Origin: UBA3792 sp045576895
Lineage (GTDB): Bacteria; Bacillota; Clostridia; Christensenellales; CAG-138
NCBI GenBank assembly: GCA_045576895.1
Contig: JAZNHI010000171.1
Span: 1 to 11,219 of the forward strand
DNA: 11,219 nucleotides
Direction: 5' to 3'
The stretch's first letter is position 1. Each line of letters opens with the position of its first letter. The notes under the pieces were generated by a model that saw nothing but the letters and a program-made list of their open reading frames with translations, was not told the origin of the DNA and did not search any database. Below are positions 1-5,663 of this stretch, piece after piece. The position numbers were made by a program, and so were the translations under genes.

Positions 1-1
1 C

Positions 2-178
2 ACGCCTACGCCGACGCCGAAGCCCACCAAGACGCCGAAGCCCACCAAGACGCCGAAGCCCACCAAGACACCGAAACCGACCCCGACGCCGAAGCCGACC
101 CCGACGCCGAAGCCCACCAAGGAGCCGACGCCGAAGCCCACGAAGGAACCGACGCCCACGCCGACCGAGGTCACGCCC
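2..178 (+). repeat. Low-complexity TP/KP/TK coding repeat
   Basis: This tract encodes Thr-Pro and Lys-Pro dipeptides almost without interruption. Three perfect tandem copies of an 18-bp unit, acgccgaagcccaccaag, lie at 14-67, followed by degenerate copies to about 178. The unit is a multiple of three, so slippage would change linker length without breaking the frame. It serves as a flexible extended spacer ahead of the two folded domains. Confidence 0.9.
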
Positions 179-727
179 GGTAAATGGCAGAAGGCGAAAT
201 CGCCCAAGATCAGCAGCAGTCACAAGAAGCTGTTCAAAAAGATCTCCGGCAGCATCCTCGGCGCGAACTACACGCCGATCGCATATATCGGCAGTCAGCC
301 GGTCAACGGAACGAACCACGCATTCCTGTGCGAAGCTTCGATCACCGCACCGGATTCTCAGAATGTGTTCGCGATCGTCGTTCTCTATGAGGATCTCGAA
401 AAGAACGTGTCGATCTCCGACGTGATCATGTCGGGCGTCCGCACCTACTTCAACGCAGGCATGGGAGGCTGGAAGAAAGCGGATGATCCGCGGGTCAGCA
501 AGGATCTGTCCAAAAAGCTGAAGCAAGCAATGGAAGGCTTTACGGGCGGTAATTACTCCCCCGTCGCCGTCGTCGGTACGCAGGCGGTGTCCGGAACGAA
601 TTACTGCATCTTCTGCGAACGCGGTTCGGTCACCGGCAATCCGGAGTCCGATTACGTCTTCATCTATCTGTGCGAAGACGACGACGGCAATCCGTACATC
701 AGCGACATCCTTGGATTTAACGGCTGA
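2..727 (+). CDS. Pro/Thr-rich linker protein with two tandem cystatin-like domains (5' partial)
   Basis: The reading frame is open from the window's left edge, so the N-terminus, and any signal peptide, is missing. The visible part begins with about 59 residues of Pro-Thr-Lys repeats, the kind of extended linker seen in secreted or wall-spanning proteins. Two homologous domains of 85-95 residues follow, starting at GKWQKA (base 179) and GGWKKA (base 464). Each has a helix-like stretch, then an NY(T/S)P(I/V)A segment, a QPVNGTNH (base 296) or QAVSGTNY (base 581) motif, a strand with FLCE or IFCE, and an ending (S/Y)ISD(V/I). The Gly-Gly-Trp start, helix and QxVxG-(T)NY hairpin resemble the cystatin/stefin cysteine-protease-inhibitor fold. 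That assignment is inference from motif order; the internal duplication is directly visible. The gene ends just before a strong terminator. A role as a surface protease inhibitor or a binding module is possible but unproven. Confidence 0.85.
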   Translation, partial: TPTPTPKPTKTPKPTKTPKPTKTPKPTPTPKPTPTPKPTKEPTPKPTKEPTPTPTEVTPGKWQKAKSPKISSSHKKLFKKISGSILGANYTPIAYIGSQPVNGTNHAFLCEASITAPDSQNVFAIVVLYEDLEKNVSISDVIMSGVRTYFNAGMGGWKKADDPRVSKDLSKKLKQAMEGFTGGNYSPVAVVGTQAVSGTNYCIFCERGSVTGNPESDYVFIYLCEDDDGNPYISDILGFNG

Positions 728-743
728 TCGGAAAGCACTTTAC

Positions 744-771
744 AGCGCCGCTCACTCGAGCGGCGCTTTTT
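744..771 (+). terminator. Intrinsic terminator of the cystatin-like gene
   Basis: A perfect 9-bp GC-rich stem (agcgccgct at 744-752 with agcggcgct at 759-767) closes a 6-nt loop and runs into five T residues (767-771), 17 bases after the stop codon. This is a textbook Rho-independent terminator on the plus strand. Confidence 0.92.
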
Positions 772-990
772 GTATCGTGGTCCGGATCTGTCAGTCGGCT
801 CGTCTGTCTTTCCAAAAGATGCTCTATCCTCATCCGATGCTTCCTGCAAGAATCCCTTGCGAGGGAAAGCCGCCCGAGATGCAGCATTCTCAACGCACGA
901 TGTTCTTTGCAAAACGGTGTGCGTGCCATCCTGTTTGCCGACGTCGATCCATCTGCATCTGAGTGCCTATGCCTGCATATTTGTATGCGG
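772..990. other. Non-coding stretch with no recognisable gene
   Basis: About 220 bases lie between two terminators that face each other. Open frames here have no ribosome binding site and no resemblance to known proteins. I see only small hairpins (tccct-tgcg-aggga near 856-869, and gcata-tttg-tatgc near 975-988). I found no tRNA, riboswitch or promoter that I could defend. Confidence 0.6.
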
Positions 991-1027
991 AAAGGAGCCC
1001 GATGCCTTGCAAGCATCGGGCTCCTTT
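991..1027 (-). terminator. Terminator of the nagB-glmM operon
   Basis: A perfect 15-bp inverted repeat (991-1005 with 1013-1027) with a 7-nt loop lies 54 bases beyond the glmM stop codon. On the minus strand it ends CTCCTTT and then CCGC, so the U-tract is short and partly inside the stem. It is still the only strong hairpin after the operon. The stem is symmetric and could also stop transcription arriving from the left. Confidence 0.75.
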
Positions 1028-1080
1028 GTCGTCAGTGTTCAAAGAACGGGACCGCGCGGATCCGGGCGGTCTATGTACCG

Positions 1081-2427
1081 TTATGCAAGATGTCCTTTCG
1101 CCTTGATGACGTCGATCACGGAATCCACGTACTTTTCGCAGATCTCGTTCGTGCCCGCCTCGACCATGACGCGGATCACCGGCTCGGTGCCGGATTCGCG
1201 CACGAGGATACGGCCGGTATCGCCGAGTTCGTCGGCGACCTTCTTCACCGCCGCCTGCACATCCGGGTCGTTCTGCGCGTCGGGTTTGGACTTGACGCGG
1301 ACATTCTTCAGCACCTGCGGATAGAACACGAACGGCGCCGCAAGCTCGCTCATCGGCTTGCCCTTGGCGATCATGACCTCCATCAGCTTAAGGCTCGTCA
1401 GGATGCCGTCGCCTGTGGTCTCGTATTTCAGGAAGATCGTGTGACCGCTCTGCTCGCCGCCGATGCGGTTTCCGGTCTTGACCATGTTCTCATAGACGTA
1501 CTTGTCGCCGACCTTGGTTTTTTCGTATTCGATGCCGACCTTGTCAAGCGCCTTATACAGACCGAAATTCGACATGACCGTCGTTACGACTTTATTGTTC
1601 AGCAGCTTGCCGCGTTCCTTCATGTACAGACCGTAGATGTACAGCGTATGATCGCCGGTGACGACGTTGCCCTTTTCATCCACGCAGAGGCAGCGATCCG
1701 CGTCGCCGTCGTATGCGAAGCCGATATCCAGACGGTTTTCCACAACGAATTTCTGCAGATGCTCGATATGCGTCGAGCCGCAGTCGGTGTTGATGTTATA
1801 GCCGTCCGGATTGTCGTTCATGACATAGACCTTTGCGCCGAGCGCTTCGTAGACGCCCTTTGCGATCTGCCATGCCGCGCCGTTTGCAACGTCCAGACCG
1901 ACCTTGACGCCCTTGAAGCTGTACTTGCTCATGGAAATGAGGAAGCCGATATAGCGGTTTCTGCCCGCAACATAGTCGACCGTTCTGCCGATGTCGTGGC
2001 GTCCGGCGACCGGAACCTCGATCTTGCCGTCGATGTAATCCTCGACCATCAGGATCGTTTCCTCGTCCATCTTCTCGCCGTAACCGTTCAGCAGCTTAAT
2101 GCCGTTGTCATAGTACGGATTGTGCGACGCGGAGATCATAATGCCGCAGTCGAAATCGTCGACGCGCGTGATGTATGCGACAGACGGCGTGGTGGTGACG
2201 TGCATGATATAGGCGTCCGCGCCGGAAGCCATCAGCCCCGTGCAGAGCGCGTACTCGAACATGTAGCTGGACCGTCTCGTGTCCTTGCCGATCACGACCT
2301 TCGCTTTCTTGTCGAGACGTGCGCCGTAATACCAGCCCAGAAACCGACCGATCTTGACTGCATGCTCAAAGGTGAGCGTCTTGTTTGCTTCCCCGCGGAA
2401 GCCGTCCGTTCCGAAATATTTACCCAT
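1081..2427 (-). CDS. glmM: Phosphoglucosamine mutase GlmM
   Basis: GlmM interconverts glucosamine-6-phosphate and glucosamine-1-phosphate in the cytoplasmic route to UDP-N-acetylglucosamine. The 448-residue product has normal family length and all the alpha-D-phosphohexomutase signatures: the N-terminal GKYFGTDGFRG; the phosphoserine loop ISASHNP with the catalytic Ser at 101; the magnesium loop DGDADR at 240-245; the sugar-specificity loop GGEQSGH at about 323-329; and the phosphate-binding RESGTEPVIRVMVE at 410-423. The start codon overlaps the upstream stop by one base (TAATG). A strong AAGGAGG lies about 8 bases upstream, inside the end of the upstream gene, which points to translational coupling. 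It is the last gene of the operon. The GEQSGH loop and the neighbouring amino-sugar genes favour GlmM over a phosphomannomutase or phosphoglucomutase. Confidence 0.97.
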   Translation of the reverse strand: MGKYFGTDGFRGEANKTLTFEHAVKIGRFLGWYYGARLDKKAKVVIGKDTRRSSYMFEYALCTGLMASGADAYIMHVTTTPSVAYITRVDDFDCGIMISASHNPYYDNGIKLLNGYGEKMDEETILMVEDYIDGKIEVPVAGRHDIGRTVDYVAGRNRYIGFLISMSKYSFKGVKVGLDVANGAAWQIAKGVYEALGAKVYVMNDNPDGYNINTDCGSTHIEHLQKFVVENRLDIGFAYDGDADRCLCVDEKGNVVTGDHTLYIYGLYMKERGKLLNNKVVTTVMSNFGLYKALDKVGIEYEKTKVGDKYVYENMVKTGNRIGGEQSGHTIFLKYETTGDGILTSLKLMEVMIAKGKPMSELAAPFVFYPQVLKNVRVKSKPDAQNDPDVQAAVKKVADELGDTGRILVRESGTEPVIRVMVEAGTNEICEKYVDSVIDVIKAKGHLA

Positions 2428-3089
2428 TACCGTTCCTCCTTCGTTGCTACCGTTCCGTTGTCCTTCCAGATGCTGTACGCCGGTACCACGCCGCGCACGC
2501 AGGACGTCGGATACACATTGCTGTGCGGACCGATCACCGTACCGGGATTGCAGACCGCGTTGCAGCCGACCTCAACGTAATCGCCGAGCATCGCGCCGAA
2601 CTTCTTGATGCCGGTCTCGATCTGCTCGCTGCCGTTGTGCACAACGACGAGTCTCTTGTCGCTCTTGACGTTCGAGGTGATGGACCCCGCGCCCATGTGG
2701 CTCTTATAGCCCAGGATCGAATCGCCGACGTAGTTATAGTGCGGCGTCTGCACATTGTCGAACAGAATGACGTTCTTGAGCTCCACGGAGTTGCCGACGA
2801 CGCAGTTTGCGCCGACGAGTGCGGACCCGCGGATGAACGCGCAATGCCGGACCTCGGTTTCGGGTCCGATGATGCAAGGCGCGCCGAGATACGCGGACGG
2901 GAAAACCTTTGCGGTTTTGTGCACCCAGACGTGCTCGGAGACCTCTTCATAGTCCTCGCCGAGGGTCGGGCCGAGCTGCAGAATGAACTCCTTGATGCCC
3001 TTCAGCGCTTCCCACGGATAGGTAAACTGCAAAAGATAGTCCTTCGCAAGCGTATGATCCAAATCGTATAAATCCTTGATCGTATACAT
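2427..3089 (-). CDS. Stand-alone GlmU-type left-handed beta-helix acetyltransferase
   Basis: The 220-residue product has about 50 N-terminal residues and then hexapeptide repeats of a left-handed beta-helix, with V/I-G-x-x turns from about residue 55 to 200. It corresponds to only the C-terminal acetyltransferase half of GlmU; the uridylyltransferase half (LAAGxGTRM loop) is absent. The alignment with GlmU is specific. GNSVELKN at 99-106 matches GNFVEVKK, and PHYNYVGDSILG at 116-127 matches GHLTYLGDAEIG, which keeps the catalytic His (H117 here, His363 in E. coli) and K105 at the position of Lys351. MGAGSITSN matches IGAGTITCN. The likely reaction is acetyl-CoA-dependent acetylation of glucosamine-1-phosphate. 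Relatives are often annotated as UDP-GlcNAc pyrophosphorylase, which the missing domain contradicts. The gap after nagB is one base and the ribosome binding site is weak (GAGAG), so translation is probably coupled to nagB. Confidence 0.88.
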   Translation of the reverse strand: MYTIKDLYDLDHTLAKDYLLQFTYPWEALKGIKEFILQLGPTLGEDYEEVSEHVWVHKTAKVFPSAYLGAPCIIGPETEVRHCAFIRGSALVGANCVVGNSVELKNVILFDNVQTPHYNYVGDSILGYKSHMGAGSITSNVKSDKRLVVVHNGSEQIETGIKKFGAMLGDYVEVGCNAVCNPGTVIGPHSNVYPTSCVRGVVPAYSIWKDNGTVATKEER

Positions 3090-3090
3090 C

Positions 3091-3882
3091 TTACAGTCTC
3101 TCGTTTCTCTCGATGTCGAGGAAGTATTTGTAGGTGTCCACGGTCAGCTCGCCGCACGCCGCTTCATCGCACGCAATGATCGCGCCGTTGTGCATCTGCA
3201 GCGCGGAGCAGGTCCATTTGTGGCTGACATTGCCTTCGACGGTTGCGGCAAGCGCGCGCGCCTTGTTGTGTCCGTTGATCAGAATCAGGACTTCCTTGCT
3301 GTCCGTAACGGTGCCGACGCCGACGGAAAGCGCCTGCGAAGGAACCTTTTCGGGATCGTTCCCGAAGAAGCGGGAATTCACGATGCGCGTGTCGGTCGTG
3401 AGGTTCCGGACGCCAGTGCGCGAGCAAAGCGAAGTGAACGGCTCGTTGAACGCGATGTGACCGTCCACGCCGATGCCGCCCATAAACAGGTCGATGCCGC
3501 CGTAGGACTTGATCTTTTCCTCATAGCGGGCGCATTCGCCTTCGGGATCGTCGGTCATGCCGTTTAAGATATTGATATTCTCCGGCTTCATATCGACCAG
3601 ATGGTTGAAGAAATTGTCATGCATGAAATACCAGTAGCTCTGGTCGTGCTCATGCGGAAGCCCGAGATACTCGTCCATGTTGAAGGTGACGACGTTTGCA
3701 AAGGAGACCTCCCCCGCCTTGTTCATACGGGCAAGCTCTTTGTAGACGCCGATCGGGCTCGAGCCCGTCGGAAGACCGAGCACGAACGGACGCGCTTCCT
3801 TGTGCGCGTTGATCTTGCCGGCGATATAGTGCGCAGCCCAAAGGCTCATTTTCTCGTAATTGTCCTGAATAACGACTCTCAT
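3091..3882 (-). CDS. nagB: Glucosamine-6-phosphate deaminase/isomerase NagB
   Basis: NagB reversibly converts glucosamine-6-phosphate to fructose-6-phosphate and ammonia. The 263-residue product is collinear with E. coli NagB over nearly its whole length: FVLGLPTGSSP phosphate loop, VTFNMDEY with catalytic Asp70, GGIGVDGHIAFNEP with Asp140, His142 and Glu147 (E. coli Asp72, Asp141, His143 and Glu148), then SRTGVRNLTTDTRIVNSRFF and a conserved VGVGT segment. The start has a good AAGGAG about 8 bases upstream. It is first in the operon and lies behind a glmS-type ribozyme leader. No nagA or sugar transporter is adjacent, and the next two genes are biosynthetic. I therefore infer that this copy works in the aminating, glucosamine-6-P-forming direction, although the sequence is equally that of a classical deaminase. 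Confidence 0.96.
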   Translation of the reverse strand: MRVVIQDNYEKMSLWAAHYIAGKINAHKEARPFVLGLPTGSSPIGVYKELARMNKAGEVSFANVVTFNMDEYLGLPHEHDQSYWYFMHDNFFNHLVDMKPENINILNGMTDDPEGECARYEEKIKSYGGIDLFMGGIGVDGHIAFNEPFTSLCSRTGVRNLTTDTRIVNSRFFGNDPEKVPSQALSVGVGTVTDSKEVLILINGHNKARALAATVEGNVSHKWTCSALQMHNGAIIACDEAACGELTVDTYKYFLDIERNERL

Positions 3883-3947
3883 GTTCTTCTCCTTCTCTTT
3901 TCATGACGGACGATGCGTTTCATTGTATGCGCAGTCCGCTTTCCGTA

Positions 3948-4085
3948 CGACGTCCGGGATCGCTCTGTTGCGGTTTTGATTCCGCTTTTTGTCGTTCCCT
4001 TTTCGACCCGCCGCAGAAGCCGTGGCAGCATCCGCCGAATCTTTCGATAAACTGCCATCCTCGTCACCCTTTCGGGCCGGGCGCT
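3948..4085 (-). ncRNA. glmS ribozyme (GlcN6P-activated self-cleaving riboswitch) in the nagB leader
   Basis: Read on the minus strand, the leader carries the conserved glmS ribozyme elements in the correct order. Cleavage would fall in CA|GCGCC between 4085 and 4084. A minimal P1 (CCC-GAAA-GGG, 4076-4067) is followed by GACGAGG (4065-4059), a P2 stem GGCAG/CTGCC (4056-4052 with 4028-4024), TTTATCGA (4051-4044) and TCGGCGG (4038-4032). GGCG within the last can pair with the 5' CGCC as pseudoknot P2.2. A P4 stem follows (GGGAACG 3999-3993 with CGATCCC 3962-3956, one mismatch), enclosing ACAAAAA, a GCGG/CCGC P4.1 hairpin and AACAGAG. These strings match those I recall from the Thermoanaerobacter and Bacillus ribozymes. 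P3 looks short (CGGC/GUCG), and I could not identify P3.1, so the 3' boundary is approximate. The ribosome binding site of nagB begins about 50 bases further on. Confidence 0.9.
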
Positions 4086-4149
4086 GACGGTCGTTCTGTC
4101 CTCCCAGTCAAATCAACCGTTTTACAGTGTTATTATCCATAACATATTT

Positions 4150-4178
4150 ATTATATACGGAATATTGTTGTCTGTCAA
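4150..4178 (-). promoter_or_regulatory. Consensus sigma-A promoter of the nagB operon
   Basis: On the minus strand a perfect -35 TTGACA (4178-4173) and a perfect -10 TATAAT (4155-4150) are separated by exactly 17 bases, in an AT-rich context. Transcription would start near 4143, giving about 58 nt before the predicted ribozyme cleavage site and about 260 nt before nagB. A promoter this strong fits an operon whose output is set after transcription. Confidence 0.92.
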
Positions 4179-4239
4179 CAAAAAAGGACCTTCTCCTGCG
4201 AATCGTGCCGTAATCGGCTGCATTCCCTTCCTTCACAGA

Positions 4240-4272
4240 GAAAAACGGCTGCCGTACCGAAACGGCAGCCGT
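4240..4272 (-). terminator. Terminator of the cohesin-like gene
   Basis: A perfect 11-bp stem (acggctgccgt at 4245-4255 with acggcagccgt at 4262-4272) and a 6-nt loop lie 22 bases past the stop codon of the upstream minus-strand gene. On the minus strand the stem is followed by a run of T (4244-4241). It insulates that gene from the nagB promoter about 60 bases further on. Confidence 0.92.
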
Positions 4273-4293
4273 CCGGGTTACGCCGGATAAGCG

Positions 4294-5439
4294 TTATTTC
4301 TTCTTAAGCGGTTTCTGCTTGAATTCTTCTTCCTCGTCGTCGATTTCGTCGTCATCCATTTTGCGGCGTTTCAGAATCAGAACGATCGCAAGAATGCCGA
4401 GCCCGATGACTGCAGCGATCCCGACGATCACGCCGATGACCAGCGGCAGATTCATCTGTTCCTCTTCCGCTCCCGTGTTCGACTTGTCCGTCTGGTCAGG
4501 CGCGGCTGTCGGTTCCGTTTCTTCGACCGTCTGTACGGGTGCAGGCGTATCCGCAGCGGGCGCTTCCGTTTCGCCCGTCGTCTCCGCAGTGGCTTCCGCG
4601 ACAGGATCAAGACTTGCCTCCGGCGTCGCTTCCCCGGTCTGTGTCGCAGCGTCCGGAGATGCCGTCGCATCCGTGCCTGCTCCGCCTGCATTCGTCGTCA
4701 TCGGCATGGACGTCACGGGCGGCTGCGGCGTCATGATGCCGTCCGCCGTGGGTCTTGCGGAGTAGGTGGGAAGCGAGGACGTGACCGGAACGGGATCCGA
4801 ATGATGGCTCGGTCTCGGCGTGGACGTTACGGGAGCGGGCGTGTGGACCGCGGGTGTGAGCGGCGCAAACGTTTCCTCGACCGGACCGTTCGTCGGCTCC
4901 TCCTGTCCTTCCGTATAGATGCCGCCGACGGAGACCGGATCGATATAATACGATTCGGCTTTGAACGCCTCGTCAATGCCGGAATACTTGATCCCGTTGA
5001 AAACGAAATCCGTCGTGCCTTCCTTCTCGATGCGGAACTCCGCCTGGAACCAGAATCCGTTTGCTTCCACGCCGTACGCGTCGATAAACGCGAGCTTGAG
5101 AACGCCGCTTTCCTCGATGTTCGGCTGGAACATGGACGCTTTGCCCTTCATGAAGGACGTCAGATTGTTTTCCTCATCGATCTGATTGATCGCGCCGAGC
5201 GTTACGATTTCCGGGTCATATCGCATGGTTCCGTCAAGCGAATCGAACTTTCTGCCGTCCGGCAGATTTGCGTACAGATAAAAATTGACTTTTACCACAT
5301 CGCCGACCGCGCCTGTCATCTTCTCCGAAGTGATCAGAAGCTCGCCGAGCTGAGCCGTTGTTTCCGCCGACGCGTTCGGGACGATCGGAAGTGCGAGCAT
5401 CATCGCGAGCACGATGATGACTGCCAAAAAGCGTTTCAT
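4294..5439 (-). CDS. Secreted, C-terminally membrane-anchored protein with a cohesin-like domain
   Basis: The start at MKRFLAV (5439) is chosen because AGGAGG lies 7 bases upstream and it begins a clear signal peptide: KR, a hydrophobic stretch, then NASA with likely cleavage after residue 25. A longer in-frame start at 5562 would overlap the promoter. The 381-residue product has a beta-rich domain at about 30-178 with cohesin-like features: GDVVKVNFYL, SLDGTMRYDPEIVTLG, LKLAFIDAYG and GFWFQAEFRI. A Thr/Pro/Ala/Glu-rich linker follows (about 180-328), then one transmembrane helix (331-356), a KRRK stop-transfer and an acidic-then-basic cytoplasmic tail. It should display one domain outside the cell. 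Cohesins bind dockerins in cellulosomes and in other surface assemblies, so a dockerin partner is possible. The cohesin call rests on motif pattern only and could instead be a related immunoglobulin-like fold. Confidence 0.88.
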   Translation of the reverse strand: MKRFLAVIIVLAMMLALPIVPNASAETTAQLGELLITSEKMTGAVGDVVKVNFYLYANLPDGRKFDSLDGTMRYDPEIVTLGAINQIDEENNLTSFMKGKASMFQPNIEESGVLKLAFIDAYGVEANGFWFQAEFRIEKEGTTDFVFNGIKYSGIDEAFKAESYYIDPVSVGGIYTEGQEEPTNGPVEETFAPLTPAVHTPAPVTSTPRPSHHSDPVPVTSSLPTYSARPTADGIMTPQPPVTSMPMTTNAGGAGTDATASPDAATQTGEATPEASLDPVAEATAETTGETEAPAADTPAPVQTVEETEPTAAPDQTDKSNTGAEEEQMNLPLVIGVIVGIAAVIGLGILAIVLILKRRKMDDDEIDDEEEEFKQKPLKKK

Positions 5440-5533
5440 ATATGGTCCTCCTGCATGATGGTTTTGCGATTGTCTGTTTGCTGCGGTTTTGCGGGAATGC
5501 CGAATAAACGGCGTCGCATGAACCCGCTTCTTA

Positions 5534-5562
5534 ATTATAGTACAAAAAATCCGTTTCGTCAA
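5534..5562 (-). promoter_or_regulatory. Promoter of the cohesin-like gene
   Basis: On the minus strand a -35 TTGACG (5562-5557) and a perfect -10 TATAAT (5539-5534) are 17 bases apart. The start of transcription would be near 5527, leaving a leader of about 88 nt. I see no riboswitch in that leader. Confidence 0.85.
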
Positions 5563-5569
5563 ATCCTTA

Positions 5570-5598
5570 TTGACAAAACAGATGAATTTCCTTATTAT
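5570..5598 (+). promoter_or_regulatory. Promoter of cysS
   Basis: A perfect -35 TTGACA (5570-5575) and -10 TATTAT (5593-5598) are 17 bases apart on the plus strand. The start would be near 5605, giving a leader of about 59 nt. That is too short for a T-box, so this cysS does not appear to carry the tRNA-sensing leader common on aminoacyl-tRNA synthetase genes of Firmicutes. The -35 box is only 7 bases from the -35 of the divergent promoter. Confidence 0.83.
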
Positions 5599-5663
5599 AG
5601 ATTAGAAATACCGCTTCCGGAATGTGTTTTCCGCCTGCGGCATGACGATCCGAGGAGGACACT

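Noticed and set aside
14..67. Three tandem 18-bp copies considered as a CRISPR or intergenic repeat array.
   Set aside because: There are no spacers, the unit is a whole number of codons, and the frame is open throughout; it encodes a TPKPTK linker.
1050..1071. Inverted repeat gaccgc/gcggtc just after the glmM stop, as a possible terminator.
   Set aside because: The stem is only 6 bp with a 10-nt loop, and no T-run follows on either strand. The 15-bp hairpin at 991-1027 is a better candidate.
907..2580. A 557-codon open frame on the plus strand.
   Set aside because: It is the antisense shadow of glmM and part of the acetyltransferase gene; the opposite strand carries every catalytic motif of GlmM. 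Long shadows are expected at this GC content.
3879..4067. A 62-residue Arg/Lys-rich frame on the minus strand, ending in an ATGA overlap with the nagB start, which looks like a coupled leader protein.
   Set aside because: It runs almost entirely inside the glmS ribozyme and the nagB ribosome binding site. The conserved elements are RNA structure, and the codon use (CGA, AGA, AGG, ACA) is unlike that of the neighbouring genes.
4108..4140. A 10-codon frame (MDNNTVKRLI) beginning right at the predicted transcription start of the nagB leader.
   Set aside because: It has no room for a ribosome binding site and lies in the segment upstream of the ribozyme cleavage site. Nothing supports translation.
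5605..5663. Possible T-box leader for cysS.
   Set aside because: The leader is about 59 nt and lacks the T-box sequence and an antiterminator/terminator pair.
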